A stretch of DNA of 64,000 nt, taken from NCBI GenBank assembly GCA_013399895.1, contig VXBA01001649.1, positions 248,001 to 312,000 of the forward strand, in the 5' to 3' direction. Position 1 is the stretch's first letter; each line of letters opens with the position of its first letter. Below, piece after piece: positions 50,516-62,900 of this stretch. This DNA is from Serilophus lunatus (taxonomy: Eukaryota; Chordata; Aves; Passeriformes; Eurylaimidae). A model generated the notes under the pieces. That model made no database searches and was not told the origin of the DNA. It saw only the letters and a program-made list of their open reading frames with translations. The position numbers and the translations under genes are program-made.

Positions 50516-53500
50516 AAAAAATAAAAAAAAAAAAAACAAAAAAAANNNNNNNNNNNNNNNNNNNNNNNAAAAAAAAAAAAAACCAAAAAACAAAACAACA
50601 GTTACTTGTAAGATGGAGTTTGATATGTTTACGAAAAGGATTTTATGTTGGAGTCATGACCATAATATTGTGATAGCAATTACCATGACACTTTCTGTCC
50701 CAGTTTCACATAAATTCTGATACTCTCAATCCTTGGGCAAAGTGTTTGGGCAAACTCTTTGTCTTGACACTATTTAAAAGCTTCTGAGACTGTAGCTATC
50801 CTCCAGGAGTTTGGACAAACATGAAAGTGCACCAGGTAGCTGTTCAACATGGAAAAGACATTGTGCTTCATTTAACCTGTCCATCATCCCATTCACCTCT
50901 GGAGATGAGGCCCCTGCAAGGCAGGCTGCTGACTGCAGTGTCCTCTGCAGGAAACTGGGCTGTTCAGAGTAAAGGGGTGGAGCATGTCTCCTGACCAAAG
51001 CAATAAGATTGGCCCAAGGAAAGAGATGGTGCTTTACCAGTGCTGGTCCCAGGCCAACAAATGAAACAAAATCCTATTTAGTTCCTACTGTGTAGATAGT
51101 ATAGATGCAGAAACATTAGTATCTGAGCACAGTCTTGAATTCTGCTATATTTCAATCTCCAGATGGTTGAAAAGGATAGCCCTTAGTAAAAGTCACTGCA
51201 AAGTCTGAGCTGAAAGTAAGAGCTACTAAATGCATGGCTTAACTGAGTGAAGGACAAGGAGAGAAACTAGATCCCATCCTCTGTAGTAGCTCTCTAATTT
51301 TCTAGTATCAGCAGTGAACTAACTTCCTTCCTACTTGCCTTTTCTGACATAAAAGTGCCAGTATTCTCTTTAGCATCTGTTCCTGCCATTTCCCATAGCC
51401 AGAACTTCGATCCCTTTCAAATGAAACATCAACCAGCCACCCTTTGGCCCCAAATCCATCCTCACCTCAATAATACATGCAGTTGCTATGGCTGGGTTGG
51501 GTGTTTTGCATGGATACAGCTGAAGGTCACAGGCTGGACCACTTTCACACCAGACAAAGGAAACACTGATAACAACTCATCCACAGGAATCAAAAATGCA
51601 CTCTGTCCCGGCTGAAGTTCTCCTCAGGCAAAACATGCAGAAATGAGATAAATTAAGATGAAGGCCCTGAGAAAAATAAGCACTTCCTACAGCTGCTATA
51701 AAACGTATAAATTTTTAGAGAATTTTTCAAATACATATCTACACAGTAAGCTAAGATACAAGAAAAAAAATCTGTGTTTTAACTTTTAAAATTGTCCAAG
51801 TTAATTGTTCTTATCTTTTGCAACAAAACCTTTACATTTCTCTGCTTTGAAATAACTTTGTTTTTTAAATGGGCTAAATATAGCCAAATAAATGCAATCA
51901 ATTCTTTTAGATCCCACAGAAAAATTTTTTATAAATGTATGTAAAATATATTTTATTTGAAACAAAGATACTTTAGATTTCTAATTTGCAAAGTCTTGGA
52001 TTTTGATGCTCTATTTTAATTTAAAATAGATTTTTTTTTTTTCTTCAGTACATCCATTTTCAAATCAAAGAAGCTTTTCTTTCTTATTTCCTCCCCAGGT
52101 TGTACTAGCAGCTGCAATTTTAGAAGCTATGTAAAAAACAATATCACTGCTTGTGCATTATTCAGGTTACGACTACTGGGACAACCTTGTTCCAGATTTC
52201 AAGTTACTGAAAGATGTATTACTCTATTACCCAGACAGGGACTTTTACAGAGATTGCATGCTTCAATTTCTTTTTCAGTCTTTGAAAATAGCTTTTACAT
52301 TGTGTGCAAACCTGGAAGAAAACAAACAGCATGTTATCAAAATAAATCTCACTTTGATGAAAAAGGCCAAAGAGAGGTTAATTCAATTACTTAATGGCTG
52401 TCTCCTTTTGCCTCTTCCTTCAGGCAGCTGTGCTTTTACATGTTCTGCTTCCCTCTGTTAACATGATTCTTTAAAGTTCTTCCCTTCATAAAGGAAAAAG
52501 TACTTCATTGTGCTCTCTAAACAAAATCTTACTCCATTAGGGAGGAATGTAAATATGGTCAAAAAATTGTACCTGTAGTGTTGAAATTACTCATTTAAAT
52601 CAAATATTTCATTCTCATTTAGAGTGAACAGGCCATTGCTCTTAAATTCATTTGACTGACTCTAGAGGTCAGAAACTCTTACTGAATTAAATATATAGTA
52701 GAAGTAGCACTGAAAATTTGATCAATAAGATTAATTGTTTTGATGGATAACATTAATATTTGATTTAGGTAAATACATTACTTCAGAGAAAACAGGATAA
52801 AAAGAAATAGGAGTCAAACAAGTATGCTTAGTAGCATTCATTTTAATGAGAAAAAACTCCTTCATGAACAGCGTGTATATGTTTTCAGCACTCCTTCTTC
52901 AGGGAAATTGAATATGCTTACTCCTGCTAGCATTATCCCTCTGGAAGTTTAACACTCAAGCAGCAAGCTGCACAAAATGATAACTGACCTAAAGGGAAGG
53001 AGGGCAACAAGTGAACAGGGACTGAGGTGACTGGGACAATTAACTTTTGGCATCCAATTGCAACTTGTGGGCTAATTATTCTGCTGCCTTTAAGACATGC
53101 CAGAATGTTCATAGCTAGAATACCCAGAACTATACATCCTATGCAGATGCACAACACTCCTCTGACATCTTCTCAACCATCCTTAGTAGTGACTTCTGGC
53201 ACCAAATTAGATGGGCACTATTTATTACCAAGTCAGCCTAACTCAGTATTCCTTTCTCCCTGTAATAAAATAGCAATATTTGAGCTATAGACATTGCCCA
53301 GAACATCTTCTGCTTGATAGCTTATTTAAACACTAAAATCAATCCTTTATTGCCAAATGAAAAGGGAAAACTTGCTTCCTCTGTGTGTTTTAGCTGTCAC
53401 TCACTGAGTGAACAAAATTTTAAGTTATAGCAATGGAATTACAAATACAGAACACGTATGAAAAATAATCTCCATAAAATGGGAAGACAGAATGGATGAG

Positions 53501-53879
53501 TAGACTACAATGTGGGTTAATCACTTTTTCAGCCAAAAGCTAGCTCAAAGTTGTGGTCAAAGATTCAGACTTCAACAAAGGTAAATTTTAGTGCCTCAGG
53601 ACAGGAAAAGCTGTGCAACAGCACAGGCTACCGACTGGCTGGCTGGGTATCGCTTCTGCAAAAAAATCGTGAGTACCATACTAGGAAACAAGTTAAATAT
53701 GAGACAGCAGTGCATCCTTGCAGTGCTGAAGGCTTAGAGCATGTTGTGCTGCATTAACAGGAGTACAGTATGGGTGTTGGGGAAAAAGGTTATTTCAGTC
53801 TTCTTGGCACTTTTGGAGGTATGTGTTGCCTTGTCTTCTGTTTTGCCACCTCAGTACAGGAGATGTGACCTGCAGGCAG
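49608..53879. other. intergenic DNA with poly-A tract and assembly gap
   Basis: AT-rich. It includes the poly-A/N-gap region at 50472-50599 and a short duplicated segment at 49649-49688. A strong acceptor-like site at 52098 is followed by two overlapping open frames (see findings). No host gene is recognised. Confidence 0.5.
50472..50599. repeat. long A-rich tract interrupted by a gap of 23 N
   Basis: About 70 A-rich bases, N at 50546-50568, then about 30 more A-rich bases. The true length is unknown because the gap lies inside the homopolymer. Open frames reading through it as poly-lysine are artefacts. Confidence 0.95.
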
Positions 53880-53985
53880 GTTTGAGGAGGGTCAGTTGCA
53901 TGGTTAGGGGCTTGCATAGGGAAAGGCTGAGGGAACAGGATTTTTTCAGCCTACAGAAGAGAAGGCTAAGAGTAAAGACAAATTG
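53880..53985 (+). mobile_element. CR1 LINE relic E, RT C-terminal piece
   Basis: The translation LRRVSCMVRGLHRERLREQD followed by FFSLQKRRLR aligns with the RRATRMVKGLEHKPYEERLR and LGLFSLEKRRLRG block of fragment C. Only about 100 bases survive, with no 3' tail. Confidence 0.75.
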
Positions 53986-54189
53986 AAATCCTCCACAACC
54001 TTAAGTGTTAGCTTCCTGCTAACCAGAACTATCTAGTGAGTCCTCGAACCTAAATTCTAGCTCTTGTCTTGCTCTGTGTTGTATTAAGTTCTTCCCATAG
54101 TAAATCAGCAGCAAAGTCATACAAAGCTGGTGTATATGACTTCCTATTCATTGCACAGGAGTTGTGAAACATATAAAATGACAGATGTT

Positions 54190-54310
54190 CGTTCAAGGAT
54201 TTGGCAAGGCTGATTTACCCAAGGTCATGCAAGTCTACAGGAGATCTGGAAACAGAACTAAACACAGCTTTCCATCCAGCTCACTGAATTAATCAGCTAT
54301 CCATTCACAG
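54190..54310 (+). repeat. MIR-like ancient SINE or LINE-tail relic
   Basis: The block around TTTACCCAAGGTCATGCAAG (54214-54233) and the following GATCTGGAAACAGAACTAAA (54244-54263) resemble the core and 3' part of MIR-type SINEs (CCCAAGGTCACAC, then GCAGAGCTGGGAATAGAACC). This is a partial, strongly diverged match made by eye. Confidence 0.45.
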
Positions 54311-56275
54311 TGTGGTAGCGGCAGGTTCTACAAAAACAGGACGGCTGAAGTGATGCCTTCCATCTGCACACCAAATTTTTGTACTTGGACCAATAGCAAT
54401 TAAAAATTTAGATCTTCAGGAAACTGGAAACTTTACGGAAGAAACACTGATGCTACTCCCTGTTCTTCTTTATCTTTGAGTATGTACGTATGTTCTTGGC
54501 AAAAGGTCAGCAACATAACAATAATGCATTCATATCCCCTTCAGCAGAGATATTTTGATTCAGCAAACTGCTATGATCTTAGCTGTAAACAAAAGACCCT
54601 GACCAAGTAACAGAGAATCAGAGATAAAAACAGGATGTTTTTGAAAGACAGGAGCAACATAATAATAAAGTATTTCCTATTTCTGTCTTTCTCTGTATGC
54701 AAAAGCATGATAATTCCTTCTCTGTCTCATAAGTGCTTAATTAAAATTCTTTCAGATTCAGATTCATTTGTAGATTATTTTTAAGTGCCTTACATTGTAT
54801 CAAACATTATACACTTAAGAAAAAGGTGAATTGTATTATTATAGCAATGATGCATCTGGAGCAACAGATAATAAAATCATACGTGTAGAAACACACCTTG
54901 TAAAGAGGTCAGTAAGAAATCTTGTCGATATCTAACTTGAATCTGAAGTTGTCTAACAGCCCAGGTATATTAAAGGATTTTTTCCTTGTTTTTTAATCAG
55001 ATATTAGCTAGGGCAAGAGGCAGGCTATAGGATAGGTTGAGGCAGTGTTTTGATCTGCTATAGAAATTCTATGTTACCATGATGAAAAAAATAAACATAC
55101 AGATACAAGAACCCTGTTATGTAACGAACCATATTCCTTAAAACATTCACACATTTGTTCCTATACAGTATGTTTATGTGGTGAACAAAAATCAGAAGAC
55201 CCACATTAAAAATTATTAAAAGGTGTTCATGATTTAATTATAATTGCAGAGGAAAATAAGATAGAAGAGAGAAGTCTTGCCTTTAAAAATTCTGCATTGA
55301 AATCAGGTTAGCCGTGCCTGTCATTTTGCGTCTCCCTATGTCTGCTCAAATGTGAACACACAAATATCAATATGTGCAAGCTGATCCTAAAAACCTAATC
55401 CTCTTTTAAATATATAGGCTTTATTTGACCCTTTTCCTCTCAAAAGGGAGAGATAAAATATCAGAAATCTTTCTGCAAGCCCTTTTTAAGAGAAAGTTCC
55501 TTAATGTGCACAGACTTTTTCAGGAGTGGAGACAATCATTGCTGACAGGGAATGCAAACACATTCCAAAGAGCACCCTCATGACTTGCAGTAACTAGGCT
55601 TTAAAGACAACTCGTGACCTGTGCAGGTGAATTTGAATTTGCAAACCCACTCTCAAGCTTCCTAGAGTAGGACACCAAAAGAGGAGATTCACTTGACTAA
55701 GTGGCTATCTTTGCTGCAAGTCATTGCAGGGTACCCTTCTCATAAATGGAGAACTTGTCTGCACTGTCAAAGAGAATAGGTACAATTTACAAAGTAAATA
55801 TCTGAAACAGATTAACTGTAGTTTTCTCCACAGTCTGCTGAACCAGTCTACACTGTCTAGACCAGGCATATCCCTTAACTCTGCTTCTGCCCAGGACACA
55901 TTTTCCACTTTTGACCATGCTGGAACAAAAGTGATTCTGGCAAATACAGTAATTGAAATTTTTCTATATAAATGTGTGGTTGTTTGGGGTTGTTTTGTTG
56001 TTTGGTATTGGATTGTTTGGGATTTTTTTCTGAGTATCATATGTTCTTACATTGCAGTTCAATGGCTTAGGAAAATGATGCCAGCTTGGTCTGGGTGGGA
56101 GCTTGGGACGTCTCTGGTCTGGCCCTGCTACAGTGCACTCAGCACTGAGATCAGATGGGGCCGCTCAGGGCTGTCCCCTTGGGAAACCCCCCAGACCAGA
56201 GCTGGCACTGACTCCCTGGGCAGTCCAGAAAAGAAATATGTTTTCAACTACTGTAAAACTGAAAGGAGACAATGC

Positions 56276-56286
56276 AAAAAAAAAAA

Positions 56287-56324
<38 letters not shown>
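56276..56324. repeat. poly-A tract, about 49 bases
   Basis: Nearly pure A with one C. It follows a short AT-rich spacer after a GC-richer block, which could be a retroposon tail but has no recognised body. Confidence 0.9.
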
Positions 56325-56326
<2 letters not shown>

Positions 56327-59300
56327 CACCAACAAAAAACCTTGACCTTGTTTTTCCACATTACTAAATTTCCCAGAAGACCTGTTGAGGTACCTGTTCC
56401 ACCACAACATGTCATCTATGTCAGGACTTTACTTCTCCAGTCCAAAATGAGATGATAAAGAATATGGTGACTCATTTCAACTTCACTGTGAATAAGAATG
56501 CAAGCTTTTTTCCAAGTCTGAAGATGATCAAAACATACTGAGAATAGAATCAACATAAGATTAGGCATAAGAGCACAGAAGTTAGAGCTACTATCACTTA
56601 CTGCTGGTTTAATTATGGAAAAAGCATAGCATTGAAGAAATGCTATTTTCATTACACTCAGTCTTCAAATATGCTTTGCAGGCTGGCCTTTGATGACAGG
56701 TCTGTTTCATGCCCATTTCCTACTTTATACCTGCAACAAGGAAAGAACAACAGATCACCAGCAAATGTATAAAAATCCTCCAATTTGAAATATTAGAACT
56801 ATGACTTTCAGACTTGTCCTAACTGGATGGGGTTAGATGAACACAGCAAAGTCACAAACTCATGCTGCTGTAGAGCCTCTGGGGTTTCTCTCCTGTCAAG
56901 ACAAGGAAGTACAAAAGATGTAGGAATGAGTGTCCTTTAGGAATATTATCTTTGAGTAATTTTCTAAATATTATTTCTGAGTCTTAAGTCATTATTTCAT
57001 AGTATTTGTTGAAAACCATGCTGGAAACTAGTATTTCATGTATGTGCTTTGGGATAATAAAATATTCTCTCTGTTTAGTTATCAAAACCAGTATTATACA
57101 CAGAAAATATTTTAAAAGTTTCTACACAACTGCCATCAGAGTACTGGATTGCAAATATGATACTTAAGTTTATTATCATCTGTTCAATTGGAAAATAATT
57201 TTTTTTAAGAAAATCCACATACACAGACAAAACAAATAAATTTTAACAAGAATCAGTATCTGTTTCTCTTGTCCTTTCCTGTGAGCAGGTGTTGTAAACT
57301 CATGGGCATATTTTCAAAACATCTTCTCATAGGAGTACATCCAGCTCTATGGTGATTAAATTCTGAACCAGATTTTCAGGACATATTTATCAGCTCTGAA
57401 ATAATTTATTTTATGTGACTTGGAACAAATTATAGTTTTCTGTATTCCAGAGAAAGATATATTAGTTTACCAGAGCAATTCCACATCACTGAGTTTAAAA
57501 TGAAAGAGTGGAATCACATTCCTGGCAAAGAAAGACATTTATTTAAAGCAGCCAATGATAGTAATTGCAAACTACTAAATGGCAGAGTAATTCATTAAAA
57601 GATGCATTTTGTTCAGACCTGACAATTCCATTGGTTCAAAAACCTCTGAGACAGGTTTCCAAAATGTCAGTATCTTTAAAATTATGAGATTAATTTTATC
57701 TCATTGAATTGAGACTTCATTAATGATGCTTTCTGTCCATCAGTCCCCAAGATTCACTGTTGAGTACTAACTAATATTAATCAAATTGTTACAGAGCTAC
57801 TGAGATCTCACAAAGTTCTTACAAGTGCAATGAAAACCACCAGACAGGTGGAGTGCCAGCAGTGCACCTGGTGGTGGAAAGGCAGGGGCAGGTTGGCACT
57901 TCACTTTCATATCCCACAGCAGAAGCAGACAGCAGTCACCATTTCCATAACTTTGGATCAATTGGTGCTTGCTCAAGTACCATTATAAAGAAATAGGTTT
58001 AACAAAGTGGGTTCTTGATGACGATCAATATCTTTTGCTGTGTGAAGACTGTGTGAAGGTGTGCTGTGAAAAAAAAATAGTTCCTTTTTTGACTAATTGA
58101 AAGGAGCTTGTAGGAAAATGGGAAGTATCATGGTAGGAAACACAGAGTAGTTGCAGATTTGGAATTATAAAGGTGCAGAAGGCAAGAAATACTGTGCAAG
58201 AGTCCGCAGGAAAGTAGGCTTCTCACTTCCACTATTCACAGAGAATGGAATTTCATAGTTAAATCCTTTTTGCCTCGTGACTTTAGGCCACCTTAGAAAC
58301 AAGTATTCCAGTTTTTCTCTCAAGTTAGGAACTTACTTCAATTTTTTCATTGACAGATTACATTCTTACAGTACTGGGTATGGTGTTTAAAAAAAAAATC
58401 AAAACAAACAAACAACCTCTAAAATTAAAAAGAAAAAAAATAATCACAAAAAGGCCAAACAAAACAATATTGTATCCTATTTCTGTTCTGACAATTTTTC
58501 ATATCCATGTTGCCTTTAAGTTTCACCTTTGTTTTTCAGGCCAAATTCTGAAGATGTGTCTACATACCTGCATTCTTCCTTATTCTCTTTAGCTATTAAC
58601 TAGAGACTTTTGGTATATGCTTTATGCACTCAACCATAAAATAGGTGTGTTATCTTGTATAACAAATGAGCATATTATACTGATTTATATTCATCTTCTA
58701 GTCATGAGTTAACCCAACTCTATTATGTCAATTACTTCACAACAATGATGAGATTAAGTTAATTAATGCTTATATGGTATATGGTATAGAAAGCTTTGAT
58801 AGGCTGATCAATTATTCCCATTTTTATTCTCTATTAAAAAAATCCTTTAGTGACTTAGTGGCTACTAAAAATAATCTGTTTGTATCTAGAACGTGGTTTA
58901 CATATAGCTAGGATCTTGTCATCTATCACTACTGATCCAGTTTGATATGCCTCCTTCCTAAGCCAGCAAGAGAACAATTTAAGATAATATGTGTTGGTGA
59001 GATAATTTCCCACTTTTGTGAGGTGAACTCAGTTTGTCAGTGGATCACTGAACGTCACTTCCTGTTGAAAGGATCAAAGCTCATGCTTGCAATGAACCTT
59101 AAGGTAGTCAAAATTAGAGCTTCAATTACAAAGAAAGCAATTACACATGCAAATATGTCAATTACTTATGGAAATTACAGTTTATATGACTACCTGTTCA
59201 TTTGCATGCAAACTTACCCAAACTGAATAAGAAACATGAAAAATTTAATGTTCCATTTGGGTGTGCAATCAGGCATTCAGCTAATTCATGCCTACTCTGG

Positions 59301-60234
59301 GCACACTTCATTTTGAAAATTATTTTCCCAGTTTTCTGTTTACATTTAATATTTTTAATGAAGGCTCTATAATAATTCTATAATAATTAAAAAATTCAAC
59401 AAAGGGAAATTACAGCTGTCCACAAAAAATACACAGCAGCACTGCTGATAAACTTTGTTCTTTGTTTTTTGTTTTTTTTTTCCAATTCAGCCTTGTCTGA
59501 AAACTACATAAGGTCCCATCAGGCCACAATATTGGTGTTGTCATTAATCAGTTTACTCAATTCCACAACAATTCTATTATATTTTACATGCAGAGATTAT
59601 GACTGACTTTCCCCTCAACTTTGATACTTACTGATTGCACAGAGTGCTTGTCCATCATGAAGTTATATTTCTAACTCAAATGACATTTAATTCATTGGGG
59701 ACCAGAATTTCAGTGATGGACAAACATTGATATTTATGGATGCCTCATTTATGTGCCTAAATGTCAGCAGGGTAATCATAAATCAGGTATCTGCACACAC
59801 ACAAACTTATATTCTGAGAGACTCAGCACTTAGGCGAATAACTGATAGAGGTATAAAGATCCCTTCTAAATCAGAGATGGGGTAAGAATTGTGATACAGT
59901 ACTAGCACTCACATTCAAGTTAGCCACAGCTAAACCGGTTGAAAATAGCTGGAGAAGGGCCTCATGATAAAGCATGGGAAGATTTTAGGAAAAATCATTC
60001 AATAAATGCAAAATAAATCCCATGAACATAAGTAATTGCAATTTTATATATACAGCAGCAGACTTTCAATAAGATTTTGAGATTCAGAAATGAGATTTTG
60101 TGAAAAATTCTTTGCAAATGTTAGCCCACTATTCAATAATATATACAAAAACAATTAGAATATGGGGATCTATTAAGAAAGGGAAAAGGAAGAAATATGC
60201 ATAAACTCATCGAATAAACCCTTCTGCATTTATG

Positions 60235-60700
60235 TCTCAAAAGCTGTATGCAATTCTAGATACCACATATCAGAAATCACATACCAGATATCAGAAAATT
60301 TTACAGAAGTATTAGAAGAGGCACTGAAAAATGTGACAAAAATTGTCAAGAAGTACATGATGGCCCTTGAGGACAAATTGCATAAAGTAGGACTCTTCTT
60401 AGAATGTAAAAAGGGATAATCAACAATAATAAAATTATTTTTAAAATTTAAAAAAAATGTCATGGAACACATAAATAGGGAAAAATCATATATTTTTCAT
60501 AAAATATAAGGAGTATAAAATGAAATTATAGGCAGCAAGTTTAACATCAACAAAAGGAAGCAAAGTTTAATGAGGTACATAGAGTGGAATTGTTTGCTAC
60601 AGGATGATCTGGATAGCACAAATAAGTCCAGAGATTTTTGAATAATACATGTAAGATACACTAAGATATTCTGAAATATGGTGTTGGATATGTGACTCTG
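60235..60700 (+). mobile_element. ancient CR1/L3-type LINE relic, 3' portion
   Basis: Positions 60314-60417 translate, with gaps, to EALKNVTKIVKKYMMALEDK then LHKVGLFLECKKG, which parallels the RRATRMVKGLEHKPYEERLR and LGLFSLEKRRLRG block of young CR1. Positions 60525-60660 (GGCAGCAAGTTTAACATCAA, later GAATTGTTTGCTACAGGATG) resemble the end of the ORF and the 3' region of L3-like CR1 elements known from mammals and reptiles. Young avian CR1 differs here, so this copy is probably much older. Confidence 0.65.
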
Positions 60701-62254
60701 CTTCAGTAAGTTTATAATCTAGAGTGCCAGAAGAGCACATCAGGAGAGGTGGCACTTCATCTTTCCTGTTTATTGTAGTCTTTTCCTAAGCATGAAATGT
60801 TGTTTGAGAGAAACAGATTAGTCTAGGTGGACAACTGATCTGTGCTGTTCTCATTTTCATCTAAGTACAGTGTTTGTTCTTATTCTCGGTGAACTGCAAC
60901 CTAGTTTTTTTCTGAACATTACTCCAGTTTGTCAAGACCATGATATTTAAACCCATTTCTTCTCATCTTGTCTAGTAGCAATGATTACCTCAAGTAATGG
61001 CTGATAACAGTAATGCTAAATCTTTGAACACCTGCACAAGTAAATTGCCCTAACGATCATAAAAGTGACTGATGTCATATATAAGGGAATTATGGCATTT
61101 TAAAATTGCGATATAGATGTCTGCAGGGATCTGGAAAGACAGAATGTTATAGTTCCTAAAATCTACATGATTTTCCATGTATGCTGTTTTTTGCATAATA
61201 ACACTAATAGTATGGAATAGCCTAAGAGTTGTTTCTGGCTTATTAATAAGACAGATCAGTGCAGCTGCTGTTCTCAATTTGTGTAAGCACCTGTTGAACA
61301 CAAGTTAAAAAAAAAAAAAAAAAAGTGACAAATTAATATGACACTAATTTGAATTATTTCATATTACACTTTCAAGGTAGATTTTCCTTCTATTACCAAA
61401 TGCTTAGAGGCATGAAAACATTGGTTCACTGAAAGCCTGCCGTTCAGCCAAAGACCCCAGAGTTCATTATTTTCTCTTCTGGCAGTAGGGTTGGGAAGGA
61501 GAGAACTGCTAAATTCAACAAAATGTTTCTCCCTCTGAAGAGGAAGAGTATGTTGACTCTAGCAATATCCCCCACTAAATGACAGCTTGACCAGTGGAAA
61601 TCCACATTTACGAGGCTTAGATTGGGGAAGAGCATATGCACAGTGATAGACAACTGTCTGTGCAGATATGCTTTCAGGTATCTAAAAATGGATTTCACAA
61701 AGGCTGAGTTGGGAAACATCTAAACTAATCATTCAGAAACAGAGATGGAAGGAAGGTGAGGAGGGAAGAATTTATGCACTTTATCCTGTGTTGCACCTCT
61801 CTTTCCATTAGGAAAGTTAATTGTCTTGTCCTAATCTGACAGCTTTTTTTTAGAAGATAAGGAAGAGCCAATGCTTTTTTAAGAAGTAAATCTGGAACAG
61901 AGGGCTTGCACTGCCACCCAAGCTCCCTCACTCCTTTTGTTCAATAGCACAGCGTACTAATGCCTCTCACAACCTATGATAAACCATTTAAAGAGCAAGG
62001 TATTCAGTGCAGAAACTGCCAGCAAAAGAGGAACAAGAGGTATCTTCATTCCCTTCTACTGGAGATGCTACACTTGATACTAATTAACTTCTCGTGAACT
62101 TACCTGAAAGTAGACTGTACCTGGTTTGCAGGTCAGGCTCACAGTTCTAAATTCCCTCAATGAAATTAGCCCTAAAGAAGTACTTTTCTCTTTAAACGAT
62201 GTTCTGATTGAGATTCTGTAACTCAGTCCCCAAGATGACTGTATCTTTGGGGTT
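60701..62254. other. intergenic DNA, no gene seen
   Basis: AT-rich sequence with a poly-A tract of 18 bases at 61307-61324. Minus-strand open frames at 61050 and 61444 have no supporting evidence. Confidence 0.55.
61307..61324. repeat. poly-A tract
   Basis: Eighteen A. No retroposed body is recognised. Confidence 0.8.
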
Positions 62255-62900
62255 TTTTTTCTGAGATTTCTAACTTGTTTGACAAGTAATTGGTAAATTC
62301 TGCCTTTCACGAGGTGTTTGATTTAGTACCACATGTGAGTCTTATTTAAAAATTAATTTCTTATAAACCAGTAGAGAACACATTAAATGGATTAAGAATG
62401 CACTAACTGGCAGATGCCCAAGTGCAGTTGTCAATGGAGAGTTATATTGAAGGGAGGAATATTCTAACAGGATGATCCCTTTGCAGAGATTAATTCAATA
62501 ATGTTTTATTAATGCTCTCTAATAATACAAAATATCACTGTTAGTAAAATGAGTGAGTGACACATAGATTGCCAAAATAGCAGATAATAATGATAAAGAC
62601 ATCCAGCTTGTCAGTCTGGGCCCACTCAAACAAATGATCTTTTAAATGCTAAGTATCTCTAGACAAAATCAGTTGGACCATGCCTGTGAAATTAAATACT
62701 GTATATGGAACTGGGACTCAACTACACAGAATTAGCATAAGCTTCCAGAGTGATGATGAGGTGAAAGGGGGCTAATTAAGTCATCGTAAGTATGTAAATA
62801 GTGGAGCAGTGTCTGGGGGCAAGAGTGTCCTTCCATGTGTGACACTTGTGAGGCCACCACAAGTACTAGTAGAGATATTCTCAAGAATTGCCACTATCTT
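62255..62900 (+). mobile_element. ancient CR1-type LINE relic, RT middle portion
   Basis: Four RT landmarks occur in the right order on the plus strand: EVFDLVPH at 62311-62334 (motif-A region, consensus KAFDTVPH); W-I-K-N then GR and VVNG at 62388-62440 (consensus WLDGRAQRVVVNG); WAHSNK at 62617-62634 (consensus WAESN); and LVRP at 62845-62856. Spacings are 70 to 230 bases, close to those in fragment C after small deletions. Stops and frameshifts separate the pieces. No 3' end is visible. Confidence 0.65.

Larger units (their letters stand above)
53986..60234. other. intergenic DNA, 6.2 kb, mostly unassigned
   Basis: AT-rich, apart from the MIR-like relic at 54190, a GC-richer segment at 56085-56235 and the poly-A tract at 56276. 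No host gene is recognised. The 243-codon plus-strand frame at 55724-56455 is inflated by poly-lysine from the A tract. Confidence 0.5.

Noticed and set aside
50463..50720. 85-codon frame rich in lysine
   Set aside because: It is a product of the A-rich tract and the N gap.
55724..56455. 243-codon plus-strand open frame
   Set aside because: It runs through the poly-A tract as poly-lysine; the rest has no recognisable domain and an odd Trp/Val-rich stretch from T/G-rich DNA.
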